A stretch of DNA of 64,000 nucleotides from Clostridium sp. (GCA_018362895.1 JAHALR010000004.1:62001-126000); one strand, 5' to 3'; positions 1-8,351 are shown, numbered from the stretch's first letter. Notes: generated from the sequence alone by a model not told the origin. Program-made: numbers and translations.

Positions 1-164
1 CCTACGGCACCACCCGCCAGAACAGCTGTCGATGCTATATTATGAGCAACTTTATTTTTCATTCTTGCCTGTAATTTAGCTTTTTTATCCTCCATTGTAT
101 TCTTTGAAGTACAAAAATCATAAAACTCCGGAGCCATACTCATAGGACCAAAACCCATTACCAT
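1..164 (-). CDS. Hypothetical protein, N-terminal part only
   Basis: The gene runs off the left edge of the window, so only about 54 N-terminal codons are seen. The start is an ATG at 164 with AAGGAAAGCAGG just upstream; a second in-frame ATG lies two codons in. The visible peptide starts MVMGFGPMSMAPEFYDF, has a lysine-rich stretch near residues 27-38, and then turns into a small-residue hydrophobic run (IASTAVLAGGAVG) that may begin a membrane segment. It is transcribed away from the lexA-like gene, sharing a 111-bp intergenic region. I do not recognise the family. Confidence 0.6.
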   Translation of the reverse strand, partial: MVMGFGPMSMAPEFYDFCTSKNTMEDKKAKLQARMKNKVAHNIASTAVLAGGAV

Positions 165-240
165 AAATTTACCTGCTTTCCTTGCCAACTTCTAAAATAA
201 AAACACTTACATTCATGTAAAAACATTTTCATAAAAAAAC

Positions 241-269
241 TTGACTTTTTATAGACATCTGTCTATAAT
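241..269 (+). promoter_or_regulatory. Sigma70-type promoter of the lexA/umuD-like gene
   Basis: TTGACT at 241-246 and TATAAT at 264-269 are separated by exactly 17 bp, which is a near-consensus vegetative promoter. Transcription would start about 7 bp after the -10 box, at or next to the ATG at 276, so the message is expected to be leaderless or nearly so. Confidence 0.8.
251..266. promoter_or_regulatory. Perfect palindromic operator in the -35/-10 spacer
   Basis: ATAGACATCTGTCTAT consists of 7-bp arms (ATAGACA / TGTCTAT) around a TC centre, and fills the promoter spacer plus part of the -10 box. A dimeric repressor bound here would block RNA polymerase. The obvious candidate is the LexA-like product of the downstream gene, giving autoregulated SOS control. 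I did not see a second copy in the window. Confidence 0.7.
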
Positions 270-275
270 ATAATT

Positions 276-863
276 ATGTTAAATCAAAACCTCAGTAATA
301 AACAAAAAACCTTTTTTGATAACCTCAAAAAAGCATACGGAAAAGAACCGCTTCCGAGTTTTGAAAAAATTGCATCAGACTTCGGGTTTAAACACAAAAA
401 TTCTGTCTGGCAGTATTTTAACAAACTCAAAGAACAGGATCTCATCAAAGAAAAGAACGGCAAGTTTTTCATAAATCCGGACTGCTTTGGAGCAATCCTT
501 TTTACCTCTTCTGTAAGAGCAGGCTTCGCAACAGTAGCTGAGGACACGATTGAAAAAAGAATTTCTCTTGATGAAAATTTTGATTTAGACAATCCGTCTA
601 CCTTTGTTTTCAACGTATCAGGAGACTCCATGGTCAACGCAGGCATTTTTGACGGTGACAAAGTTATTGTGAAAAAAACTCCATATGCAAAAAACGGAGA
701 TATTGTTCTGGCTTTTATAGACAACGGCTATACGTTAAAAACATACCGCCAAAAAGACGGAAAAATTTGGCTCCAACCGGAAAATCCCGAATATCCGATT
801 ATTGAACCGAAAGAAGTTCTGACTATTTTCGGTGTTGCAACAGGGATTGTAAGACAGTTATGA
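276..863 (+). CDS. LexA/UmuD-like self-cleaving transcriptional repressor (S24 family)
   Basis: The 195-aa protein has a LexA-style winged helix at about residues 8-66 and a peptidase S24 domain at about 75-195. The expected autocleavage bond is Ala82-Gly83, the nucleophile is Ser118 in SGDSM, and the general base is Lys155 in TLKTYR. The region after the cleavage site (AGFATVAED..EKRISLDE) resembles UmuD more than typical LexA, so the protein looks like a LexA DNA-binding head on a UmuD-like body. Known S24 members cleave themselves when stimulated by RecA filaments. Its gene is followed by umuC, so it likely both represses the locus and supplies the UmuD-like partner. No other start exists before residue 119, which supports the ATG at 276. 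Confidence 0.85.
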   Translation: MLNQNLSNKQKTFFDNLKKAYGKEPLPSFEKIASDFGFKHKNSVWQYFNKLKEQDLIKEKNGKFFINPDCFGAILFTSSVRAGFATVAEDTIEKRISLDENFDLDNPSTFVFNVSGDSMVNAGIFDGDKVIVKKTPYAKNGDIVLAFIDNGYTLKTYRQKDGKIWLQPENPEYPIIEPKEVLTIFGVATGIVRQL

Positions 864-884
864 AATATCCTTCCTAAAAATAAC

Positions 885-947
885 AGCGGGACAACTCATC
901 TAAGTTTAAACATTTGCAGATCGATTACAGGTACGTCCCGCTTTTTC
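885..947 (+). terminator. Long-loop hairpin with T-tract between the lexA/umuD-like gene and umuC
   Basis: AGCGGGAC (885-892) and GTCCCGCT (935-942) are perfect inverted repeats separated by 42 nt, followed by TTTTCTTT. The GC-rich stem and T-run look like an intrinsic terminator or attenuator, but the loop is unusually long. It lies 36 nt before the umuC start, so it could limit read-through into the polymerase gene. Confidence 0.5.
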
Positions 948-982
948 TTTATCTCCGTATTATCCTAACAAAGGTCACAATT

Positions 983-2194
983 ATGGCAGAAATAGCTCTC
1001 GTAGATTGCAACAATTTTTTTGTATCATGTGAACAACTCATGAATCCTATGTTAAAAGACAGGCCTGTTTGTGTTTTAAGCAACAATGACGGCTGTGTAA
1101 TTGCACGCTCAAAAGAAGCCAAAGAAATGGGAATTCCTATGGGTTATCCACTTTTTAAAGCAAAAAAAGAATTTAAAAATGTAATTTATATATCAAGAAA
1201 TTTTGGATTATATCATGATATCTCAAATCGTATAATGCAAAAACTCATGAGCTTCACTCCGGATGTAGAACAATATTCAATAGATGAAGCCTTTCTTGAT
1301 TTAACAGGATTAAAGAAGCTTTACAGGCAGCCATACGAAGAAATTATACTAAAAATAAAAAAAGAAATTATGGAAGACATAGGAGTACCTGTTTCGATAG
1401 GTCTCGCTCCAACAAAAACCCTCGCAAAACTTGCCTGTGAAAAAGCAAAAAAAGAAAAGGGTTCAAACGGTGTAAAACGCATAAAAAAACGGGAGTTGGA
1501 CGAAATACTAAAAAAAACATATATAGAAGACATCTGGGGCATAGGAAAAAACACCTCGGCACTTTTTCATAAATATGGAATCCACAAATGCAACGATATT
1601 GTTAAACAGAATGATTTTTGGCTGAAAAAAATCTGGGGAAAAAGAGGAATTGAACTCAAAATGGAACTGAGCGGAATTAGTGCATATCCTGTCATAAACA
1701 AAATCGAACCTCCGAAATCTATTCAAAAAACCAGTGCATTCAGCCATTTTACAAGTGATAAAGCATACATAAAAGATTCTCTTCATTATCATTCACATCA
1801 AGTTTGTACAAAATTAAGAAAACTCGGACTCCAAAGCGAAATAGTTTATGTGATGCTAAGAACAAAAGATTTTTACGTCATCACAGAAAAAATGGTACTG
1901 CCCGAGCCTTCTGACAGTGAATTTTTGATAAATCAGTACATTGACAAGCTTTTTGAAAAAATCTATAACCCTGACATAATCTATCGTTCATCAGGAGTTT
2001 TCGCAGAAAAATTATCCGAAAAATCCGCTTCACAGCTTTTTCTTTTTGAAGATAAAAAAACACAAAAAGCAAAGAAACTGGCAGAACTCTGGGACAATTT
2101 TGAAAAAAAATATGGAAAAAATAGTTTTCAAATAGGCACAATGAAAGACCCCCAGGAGGAAAGCAAACTGCATGGACAAAACTTTTTTTCATAA
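983..2194 (+). CDS. umuC: Y-family DNA polymerase V catalytic subunit, UmuC-like
   Basis: Translesion DNA polymerase of the UmuC/DinB Y-family (403 aa from this start; E. coli UmuC is about 420). The palm motifs are visible: LVDCNNFFVSCE at the N-terminus, and SIDEAFLDLTG holding the catalytic acidic pair. DIWGIGKNT is the helix-hairpin-helix region, and the C-terminal tail (SASQLFLF..W..F..KYG) matches the UmuC extension. The chosen ATG at 983 has AAAGG about 8 nt upstream and begins MAEIALVD; an in-frame start at 914 would add 23 residues that are not family-like. It follows the LexA/UmuD-like gene by 119 bp, forming an SOS mutagenesis unit. Confidence 0.93.
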   Translation: MAEIALVDCNNFFVSCEQLMNPMLKDRPVCVLSNNDGCVIARSKEAKEMGIPMGYPLFKAKKEFKNVIYISRNFGLYHDISNRIMQKLMSFTPDVEQYSIDEAFLDLTGLKKLYRQPYEEIILKIKKEIMEDIGVPVSIGLAPTKTLAKLACEKAKKEKGSNGVKRIKKRELDEILKKTYIEDIWGIGKNTSALFHKYGIHKCNDIVKQNDFWLKKIWGKRGIELKMELSGISAYPVINKIEPPKSIQKTSAFSHFTSDKAYIKDSLHYHSHQVCTKLRKLGLQSEIVYVMLRTKDFYVITEKMVLPEPSDSEFLINQYIDKLFEKIYNPDIIYRSSGVFAEKLSEKSASQLFLFEDKKTQKAKKLAELWDNFEKKYGKNSFQIGTMKDPQEESKLHGQNFFS

Positions 2195-2196
2195 TA

Positions 2197-2230
2197 AAAA
2201 GGAGCTGTAATACAGCTCCTTTTCAATCTT
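2197..2230. terminator. Bidirectional terminator between umuC and pyk
   Basis: The stem AAAAGGAGCTGTA / TACAGCTCCTTTT with almost no loop sits between the convergent ends of umuC and pyk. A-tract and T-tract flank it, so it can stop transcription from either side. Confidence 0.85.
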
Positions 2231-2243
2231 TTTTGAATACAAA

Positions 2244-3680
2244 TTAGAATGCACACATTCTGTGAACACGTACAAAGTTTGTTCTACCTGTAATAAGTTT
2301 AGGAATAGAACCGATGATGATAACTCTGTCGTCTTTCTTGTATTCTGTTTTTTCTAACAATAATTTATCAATTTTTTTCAATAGCTCATCGTTAAGAACA
2401 ACGTCCCAATCTTTCTTGTAAGGATGCATATCCCAGAACAGATTCAATTTTCTGCAAACTTTTTCACTGTCAGAGATAGCTAAAACAGGAACTGAAGGTC
2501 TCAATTTTGAAAGCAATTTAACTGTATATCCTGTATGAGTAAAAGCAAGAATAGCTTTTGCACCCAAATCGTTAGCCATTTTTACAGCAGCTGCTGCAAC
2601 TGCTTGAGGAGTAGGCTCATAGTCAGGATTCATCGGCAAATCGAGGTTGTAGCTTACAAAATTGCTTTGTTCAACATCGTGAGCAATCATAGCCATCATT
2701 TTAACAGCTTCAACCGGATGTTTGCCCGCTGCTGTTTCACCTGACAACATAACTGCGTCAGCACCGTCAAGAATAGCATTCGCAACATCAGAAGCTTCGG
2801 CTCTGGTCGGAATTGGGTTTTCAATCATTGATTCAAGCATCTGAGTAGCTACGATACAAGTTTTTCTATGAGCATACGCAGCATCAACAATTTGTTTCTG
2901 AACCATAGGAACTTTTTCAGGAGCAAGCTCAATACCGAGGTCACCACGTGCAACCATAACCGCGTCTACAACATCAAGAATAGATTCAATGTTTTTAACT
3001 GCTTCCGGTTTTTCAATTTTTGCAACGATAGGAATATCAGCACCAAAGTGGCTCAAATATTTTTTAGCCAAAAGAATATCATCTTTATCTCTTACAAAAG
3101 AAAGTGCAAGATAGTCAGCATCATTGTCTACCGCAAATTTGATAAAATCTACGTCTCTTTCAGTAATAGCTGAAAGACTTTTTGTACCGCCCGGGATGTT
3201 AATGCCTTTTCTGGGTTTCAGCAATTCACCGTCTATAACTTTAACACGAACTTTTGAACCTTCTTTACCAATAACTTGAATTCTGATTTTTCCGTCATCA
3301 AGAAGTATGTATTCACCTTCGTGTACGTCATCAGCAACACCTTTGTAATCAACAGGAACAATGTTCGGATCTGTTTGTTCAAGACCGTATTCCAAAACGA
3401 GTTCTTTACCGGGTTCAATAGGAATAGGCTCAATCAAATTGCCCACTCTGATTTTAGGACCTTGAAGATCTACCAGAACAGGAATAAAAGTTTTGAGTCT
3501 TTTTTCAACATTTCTGATTTTTTTGATAGTTTCTGCATGCGCTTCAGCTGTATTGTGTGAAGTGTTAATTCTGAACATTGTAGCACCTGCGAGAACAAGC
3601 TCTTCAATGGTATTTTCTTCACAACTTGCAGGCCCCAGCGTAGCAACGATTTTTGTTTTGTTTTTCTTAAAGTTAATCAT
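2244..3680 (-). CDS. pyk: Pyruvate kinase
   Basis: Glycolytic enzyme converting phosphoenolpyruvate and ADP to pyruvate and ATP (478 aa, a normal length without the extra C-terminal PEP-utilizer domain found in some Bacillota). The N-terminus KTKIVATLGPAS, the RINTSH motif, the DLQGPKIRVG substrate loop, the catalytic VAKIEKPEAV segment with its lysine, and MVARGDLGIEL are all intact; TQMLESM and RAEASDVANAILDG follow. A C-terminal regulatory domain occupies about residues 350-478. It is monocistronic, with fabI 86 bp upstream on the same strand behind a terminator. PPDK at 56.8 kb can run the opposite reaction. Confidence 0.96.
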   Translation of the reverse strand: MINFKKNKTKIVATLGPASCEENTIEELVLAGATMFRINTSHNTAEAHAETIKKIRNVEKRLKTFIPVLVDLQGPKIRVGNLIEPIPIEPGKELVLEYGLEQTDPNIVPVDYKGVADDVHEGEYILLDDGKIRIQVIGKEGSKVRVKVIDGELLKPRKGINIPGGTKSLSAITERDVDFIKFAVDNDADYLALSFVRDKDDILLAKKYLSHFGADIPIVAKIEKPEAVKNIESILDVVDAVMVARGDLGIELAPEKVPMVQKQIVDAAYAHRKTCIVATQMLESMIENPIPTRAEASDVANAILDGADAVMLSGETAAGKHPVEAVKMMAMIAHDVEQSNFVSYNLDLPMNPDYEPTPQAVAAAAVKMANDLGAKAILAFTHTGYTVKLLSKLRPSVPVLAISDSEKVCRKLNLFWDMHPYKKDWDVVLNDELLKKIDKLLLEKTEYKKDDRVIIIGSIPKLITGRTNFVRVHRMCAF

Positions 3681-3722
3681 TTTTCTGCTTCCTTATTGTT
3701 TCGACTAAGTTTAATATCTATA

Positions 3723-3757
3723 AAAATTTAAAAGGGCAAACCTTGAAGGCTGCCCTT
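3723..3757 (-). terminator. Intrinsic terminator after fabI
   Basis: Read on the minus strand, AAGGGCA and TGCCCTT (757-751 and 738-732 of this kilobase) form a 7-bp stem followed by TTTAAATTTTTA. It separates fabI from pyk. Confidence 0.7.
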
Positions 3758-3766
3758 GAAAATACA

Positions 3767-4582
3767 TTAATGCTGTTCCTTTTGATAAGCGTATGTAGCT
3801 TCCATTTCATCTATTGATGCATAAACAGAGTGACATCCGCAATCTACGTGAACAATTTCACCTGTAACACCTGAAGACAAATCCGAAACCAGGTAAAGAC
3901 CTGTTTTGCCTACATCTTCTAGTGAAACATTTCTCTTCAAAGGTGCTTTCAAAATAGCAGCTTTGAGCATTCTGTCGAATCCTGAAATACCCTTGGCAGC
4001 AAGAGTTTTAACAGCACCTGCTGAAAGGCAGTTAACTCTTACACCGATTTTTCCGAGGTTGTCGGCAAGATATCTTGCTGATGATTCTAGAGCTGCTTTA
4101 GCTACACCCATGACATTGTAGTTAGCAACAACTTTTTCAGAACCGAGATAAGTCAAAGCAAGAATAGCACCGCCTTCATTCATCAACGGTTTTGCATTTC
4201 TTGCAAGAGAAACGAGTGAATAAGCACTGACACCGAGAGCCAAATCCCAACCTTCTTTGGATGTGTCAATAAAATCACCCATCAAATCTTCTTTATTGGC
4301 AAAAGCTACGGCATGGATAACAAAGTCCAGTTTTCCGTAAGTTTTTTCGTATTCGGCAAAAACTTCTTTAACCTGTTCCTCGTTAGTCACATCACATTCA
4401 ACTATCATTTTTGAATTCATTTCTTCAGCCAGAGGACGTACTCTTGATTCCATAGCTTCATTTGCGTATGTGAATGCAATTTCAGCACCTGCTTCATGAA
4501 TCTGTTTAGCAATAGCGTATGCAATACCTCTAGCGTTAGAAACACCGAAAATAATACCTTTTTTGCCTTCCATTAATTTCAT
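3767..4582 (-). CDS. fabI: Enoyl-[acyl-carrier-protein] reductase (NADH)
   Basis: The last reductive step of type II fatty acid synthesis elongation. The protein (271 aa) is a short-chain dehydrogenase with the FabI form of the nucleotide motif, GVSNARGIAYAIA, and the catalytic Tyr/Lys segment YNVMGVAKAALE (Y-x6-K spacing). The GAVKTLAA region and C-terminal HVDCGCHSVYA also fit the family. The start at 4582 has AAGGAG seven bases upstream; an upstream in-frame start would add 15 non-family residues. Presence of FabI rather than FabK or FabL fits a Gram-negative type cell. Confidence 0.95.
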   Translation of the reverse strand: MKLMEGKKGIIFGVSNARGIAYAIAKQIHEAGAEIAFTYANEAMESRVRPLAEEMNSKMIVECDVTNEEQVKEVFAEYEKTYGKLDFVIHAVAFANKEDLMGDFIDTSKEGWDLALGVSAYSLVSLARNAKPLMNEGGAILALTYLGSEKVVANYNVMGVAKAALESSARYLADNLGKIGVRVNCLSAGAVKTLAAKGISGFDRMLKAAILKAPLKRNVSLEDVGKTGLYLVSDLSSGVTGEIVHVDCGCHSVYASIDEMEATYAYQKEQH

Positions 4583-4712
4583 AAAAATTCTCCTTAAATT
4601 TATATAATTGTATATTAGTATCAACATGTCCCAATGTCCATATTTTTATTAATTTCAAGTTAATTTTTAGAAGTGTAAATGTAACAATTTTCAATTTGCT
4701 ACTACAAATGTA

Positions 4713-4741
4713 TTGGCAAAATGTAAAAAAAGGTATATTAT
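4713..4741 (+). promoter_or_regulatory. Putative promoter of the 56-aa orphan gene
   Basis: TTGGCA (4713-4718) and TATTAT (4736-4741) are spaced by 17 bp. Transcription would start near 4748, leaving a leader of about 94 nt before the small gene. Confidence 0.5.
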
Positions 4742-4841
4742 ATTAAATAGGTCATCAAAATATTTACGTGTTTATTAATTTACTAACCTGAAAAGAACTT
4801 TTTCTGAAAAACAGGAGAAGGACTTTAGAAAGAGGTACGCT

Positions 4842-5012
4842 ATGGGTAATATGTTTGGAAAAAACGTGTTTAGGAAATCTTACGCTTCTGAAATGAAAGA
4901 AACTGTTTGCAACAAATTCAGAAAAAATATTTCAGAAAGAATGGCAGCACCAATCAAAGAAAATCATCTTGAAAGAATGCCGCAACAAGATACTATATCT
5001 TTTGACAAATAA
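4842..5012 (+). CDS. Small hypothetical protein (56 aa)
   Basis: This short gene starts MGNMFGKNVFRKSYASEM and ends TISFDK. AGAGG lies six bases before the ATG, a promoter-like pair lies upstream, and a terminator begins immediately after the stop, so it is a self-contained transcription unit. The product is basic (many Lys and Arg), has one cysteine, and no signal peptide or membrane segment. I do not recognise it. It sits between the divergent fabI promoter and a convergent winged-helix gene. Confidence 0.6.
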   Translation: MGNMFGKNVFRKSYASEMKETVCNKFRKNISERMAAPIKENHLERMPQQDTISFDK

Positions 5013-5046
5013 AAAAGAACCTCCTTTTCAGGAGGTCTTTTTTTTT
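5011..5046. terminator. Terminator after the 56-aa gene
   Basis: The stem ACCTCC/GGAGGT with loop TTTTCA is followed by a run of nine T and preceded by a run of A, so it can serve both the small plus-strand gene and the convergent minus-strand gene. Confidence 0.8.
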
Positions 5047-5057
5047 GTTTAAATTTG

Positions 5058-5726
5058 TTATTTTAATTCGAGAATAAATCCACCGTTGTCAGCATTTTGA
5101 ATGGCATTTTCATTCATTTTAGCTCTTAAGTTTTTGATGTATTTGTATACATAATCTCTTGGCAAATCAAGAACCTGAGCCAGTTCTTTTGCATATACAA
5201 TGCTGTTTTTGTTGTTCAGAAAATGTTCAAATACAGCTTGCTCACGAGGAGTGAGATTCTTTTTGAAGGTAATCTGAACCTCTTCTCTTACAGAAGCAGG
5301 AGCCTCTTGTTTCGGAGCTTTAGCTTCTTTTTTAAGCTTAATTTCTTTTTTAACTTCTTTTAAAACAGCTTCCTGTTTTTTAATTTCTTTAACATCAGGT
5401 TTTATTGTTTCTTTTTTAGCCGCTCTGGCAGCTTTTGCAAGTTCTCTTAAATCTCTTTTTGCAGAAAGTTCTTTTTCTCTCTCAAAAGATTGTTGAGCAA
5501 GTGTGCTGATTCTTTCAGCTTTAAAACTGTTTTGTGCCGGAATAGCATCTTCAGAAGAAACATATCTGACTTCTGATGAATGTTTGTAAACCATATCAAC
5601 CATATCATTTGTTTCTTTTTCTTCAGCTATAACTTTACCGAGTCTTTTGGCATATTCCTCTAACGTAATTCTTTCCAAAGAACTTCTCCACTGTCTAATC
5701 TCTTCTTTGGTCAAATAATCCGGCAT
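5058..5726 (-). CDS. Putative DNA-binding protein with C-terminal winged helix and lysine-rich linker
   Basis: The 222-aa protein has three parts. The N-terminus (about 1-55) is acidic-helical and starts MPDYLTKEEIRQW. The middle (about 75-150) is very rich in Lys, Glu and Ala and looks like a coiled coil or flexible linker. The C-terminus (about 152-222) reads LTPREQAVFEHFLNN then AKELAQVLDLPRDYVYKYIKNLRAKM, which has the shape of a response-regulator type winged helix. There is no receiver domain. The ATG has AAGGAG upstream. I cannot name a family; a transcription regulator or nucleoid-associated role is inference from the C-terminal fold alone. Confidence 0.6.
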   Translation of the reverse strand: MPDYLTKEEIRQWRSSLERITLEEYAKRLGKVIAEEKETNDMVDMVYKHSSEVRYVSSEDAIPAQNSFKAERISTLAQQSFEREKELSAKRDLRELAKAARAAKKETIKPDVKEIKKQEAVLKEVKKEIKLKKEAKAPKQEAPASVREEVQITFKKNLTPREQAVFEHFLNNKNSIVYAKELAQVLDLPRDYVYKYIKNLRAKMNENAIQNADNGGFILELK

Positions 5727-5832
5727 ATCAATAAATCTCCTTGACTATAATGTTTAACTGTCTAATCCCTGTTTTGCCCCTGCTCTTTTATGTAAGACCA
5801 CTCCTAACATGTTCTTTTAAAAACTGTATTTT

Positions 5833-5860
5833 ATTATCATACTTACCAATGGGGTTTCAA
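5833..5860 (-). promoter_or_regulatory. Putative promoter of the winged-helix gene
   Basis: On the minus strand TTGAAA (5860-5855) and GATAAT (5838-5833) are spaced by 16 bp, giving a leader of about 100 nt before the ATG at 5726. Confidence 0.5.
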
Positions 5861-5923
5861 GTTATGTATAATTTAGCATGAAATTCAAAAAAAAATCTCA
5901 AAATATGTAGCAATTTTTACAAA

Positions 5924-7063
5924 CTAAATTTTTGTTAAATTTTGCACAGAAAGTCTTGTAATCCTGTCTGTTTCAAATATTTCATCTAAAGAAGGATCAG
6001 AAATATTGTTGTGAGAGCTCATCATTTTTTCAACAATTTCATATATCTCCCAAAGCGAGATCTTTTTGTCTAAAAACGCAAACACAGCTTCTTCGTTGGC
6101 AGCATTCATCACAACAGGAAGAGTTCCGCCCTGTTTTCCCGCATCAAAAGCCAGCTTCAAACACGGAAATTTCTCCAAATCAGGCTCATCAAAATCCAAA
6201 TGACCTGCTTTTACAAAATCAAAACTTCTCGTCTCAATCCCTTCAAACCTGTATGGATAAGTAAGCGTATATTGAATAGGAATATGCATGGAAGGAAAAC
6301 CAAGCTGGGCAATTACACTTCCGTCCACATATTCGACAGCACTGTGCACAATACTTTGCGGATGAACAACCACCTGAATTTTATCATAAGGCATATCAAA
6401 CAAATGATGAGCCTCAATCACTTCAAGCCCCTTATTCATCAAAGTTGCCGAGTCAATCGTGATTTTTTTGCCCATATTCCATCTCGGATGATGAAGCGTT
6501 TCTTCAACAGTAGCGTTTTTTATATCATTTATTGTCTTTGTTCTGAACGGCCCGCCTGATGCAGTGATGATGAGCTTTTCAACTTCATCTCTGTTTTTTA
6601 AACACTGATGAATTGCACCATGCTCAGAATCCACAGGCAGAATTTTTACACCTTTTTCTTTTGCACGTGCCATAACAATATCACCTGCCATAACAAGTGT
6701 TTCTTTGTTTGCCAGAGCAACATCAATCTTATTTTCAATAGCCGCAAGCGTAGGTTTTAAGCCTGTCTTGCCCGAAACCGAAACAAGAATTCTTTCGTTT
6801 GTTCGGTCTGATGCAACCTCCACAAGCCCCTTTTCTCCAAACAAAACATTTATTTTAGGAAACTCTTTCTGTAATTTCAAAGCATTTTCCTCTGATTTTA
6901 CACAAACGTTTTTCGGGTTAACTTCCTTGATTTGTTCTTTCAAAACCTCTATGTTGTCCCCTCCGCAAAGAGACACAACCTCAAAGTAATCAGGCATTTT
7001 TTGAATAACTTCAATCGCCTGTCTGCCTATTGAACCCGTTGAACCTAAAATCGAAATTTTCAT
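5924..7063 (-). CDS. dxr: 1-deoxy-D-xylulose 5-phosphate reductoisomerase
   Basis: Second enzyme of the MEP isoprenoid pathway, converting DXP to MEP with NADPH and a divalent metal. The 379-aa protein begins with the NADPH-binding motif ILGSTGSIGRQ. LANKETLVMAG and the metal-ligand motif PVDSEHGAIHQCL are intact, as are ITASGGPFR and HPRWNMGKKITIDSATLMNKGLE around the active site. Length is normal. It is divergent from pheS across 69 bp and lies on its own. The MEP pathway fits a cyanobacterial-type lineage but is widespread. Confidence 0.97.
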   Translation of the reverse strand: MKISILGSTGSIGRQAIEVIQKMPDYFEVVSLCGGDNIEVLKEQIKEVNPKNVCVKSEENALKLQKEFPKINVLFGEKGLVEVASDRTNERILVSVSGKTGLKPTLAAIENKIDVALANKETLVMAGDIVMARAKEKGVKILPVDSEHGAIHQCLKNRDEVEKLIITASGGPFRTKTINDIKNATVEETLHHPRWNMGKKITIDSATLMNKGLEVIEAHHLFDMPYDKIQVVVHPQSIVHSAVEYVDGSVIAQLGFPSMHIPIQYTLTYPYRFEGIETRSFDFVKAGHLDFDEPDLEKFPCLKLAFDAGKQGGTLPVVMNAANEEAVFAFLDKKISLWEIYEIVEKMMSSHNNISDPSLDEIFETDRITRLSVQNLTKI

Positions 7064-7132
7064 ATTAATCCTCTTAATAAATTTATTTTATTATATAATT
7101 ATCTTACGAATATAAAAATTTAGAGGGTGAAA

Positions 7133-8167
7133 ATGAAAGAAACTTTAGAAAAAATTCATGCTTCAGCACTTGAAGCAATAGAAAAAATTCAATCTACTTC
7201 AGATATAGAAGAAGTAAAAAATACATTTTTGAGCAGAAAAAGCCAGTTGAACGAAATCAAAAAGAATCTGAAAGACCTCTCAAATGACGACAAAAGAATT
7301 GTCGGCTCTATGTCAAACCAGATTACAAAAGATATAGAAGAAAAACTAAATGAAAAATTCCAATTTTTCTATCAAAAAGAATTGAATGAAAAACTCGAAA
7401 AAGAAAGAATCGACATAACCCTCCCGGGTTCTTTCACACCGCACGGAAAAGTTCACCCTCTGACACAAACCGTAGATGAAATTGTCGAAATTTTTCAGGG
7501 AATGGGATTTTCACTTGTACATAACGAAAATTCACCCGAGGTCGAAACAGAATATTTCAATTTTGATATGTTGAACATCCCAAAAGACCACCCTGCAAGA
7601 GATATGCAAGACACTTTCTACACAAAAGTCGCTCAAAACGTTGTGTTAAGAAGCCAAACATCAGGCGCACAAATCCACGAAATGCTTTCAAGCAAACCGC
7701 CTATCAGAGTAATCTCACCGGGTCGTGTTTACAGATGTGAATCTGTGAGCGCAAGAAAAAATAACCTCTTTCACCAGATAGAAGGTCTGCTCGTGGACAA
7801 GGATATCACTTTTGCCGACCTCAAAGGGGTTATGAATGAATTTTTGAGACTTTATTTCGGCTCAGCAAGACCGACAAGATTCAGAAACAGCTTCTTCCCC
7901 TTCACAGAACCGTCAGCTGAAATTGATGTTCAATGTATGATGTGCGAAGGCAAAGGCTGCCGTGTATGTTCAGGTACCGGCTGGCTTGAAATTCTGGGTT
8001 CAGGGATGGTTGACCCGAATGTGTTAAGAGGCGTGGGAATTGACCCTGAGGTATATTCCGGTTTTGCATTTGGCATGGGTGTTGAAAGACTCGCTATGCT
8101 CAAATGGGGAATCGATGACATCAGACTGTTCTTCAACAATGATGCAAGATTTTTGAAACAGTTTTAG
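7133..8167 (+). CDS. pheS: Phenylalanyl-tRNA synthetase alpha subunit
   Basis: Class II synthetase subunit charging tRNA-Phe (344 aa). The N-terminal coiled coil spans about residues 1-95. Catalytic motifs follow: FRNSFFPFTEPSAEIDV (motif 2 region) and GFAFGMGVERLAMLKWGIDDIR (motif 3). The start at 7133 has AGAGGGTG upstream; an in-frame GTG two codons earlier overlaps that ribosome site and is less likely. TATAAT at 7094-7099 may be its -10. The partner gene pheT is not adjacent, unlike the usual pheST operon. Its stop overlaps by 4 bp the end of a convergent 55-aa gene. Confidence 0.96.
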   Translation: MKETLEKIHASALEAIEKIQSTSDIEEVKNTFLSRKSQLNEIKKNLKDLSNDDKRIVGSMSNQITKDIEEKLNEKFQFFYQKELNEKLEKERIDITLPGSFTPHGKVHPLTQTVDEIVEIFQGMGFSLVHNENSPEVETEYFNFDMLNIPKDHPARDMQDTFYTKVAQNVVLRSQTSGAQIHEMLSSKPPIRVISPGRVYRCESVSARKNNLFHQIEGLLVDKDITFADLKGVMNEFLRLYFGSARPTRFRNSFFPFTEPSAEIDVQCMMCEGKGCRVCSGTGWLEILGSGMVDPNVLRGVGIDPEVYSGFAFGMGVERLAMLKWGIDDIRLFFNNDARFLKQF

Positions 8168-8331
8168 TCTTTGAAATTATAATTAATATAATTCTTTAAA
8201 AATAAAATTTCATCCACACAGGTTCTTATATCTATAAGATATTCTATTATGCCGAATGTAGATTCTCTGATATTGTTCAGATTTGTGTCTATTTTCTGCA
8301 CCATAGCTCTGTGAATTTCTTGTTTGTCCAT
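8164..8331 (-). CDS. Small helical hypothetical protein (55 aa), divergent from an AbrB-like gene
   Basis: The coding call rests on a very good ribosome site, AAGGAG seven bases before the ATG at 8331. The peptide begins MDKQEIHRAMVQKIDTNLNN and ends NYINYNFKD; it is predicted mainly helical, with one cysteine and no membrane segment. It is divergent from the AbrB-like gene at 8430, with inverted repeats and a promoter-like TTGATT-17-TATAAC on the minus strand (-10 at 8363-8358) in between. No family recognised. A regulator-partner or toxin-antitoxin-like pair is only an inference from the layout. Confidence 0.6.
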   Translation of the reverse strand: MDKQEIHRAMVQKIDTNLNNIRESTFGIIEYLIDIRTCVDEILFLKNYINYNFKD

Positions 8332-8351
8332 AATAATCTCCTTCTTGTTTC

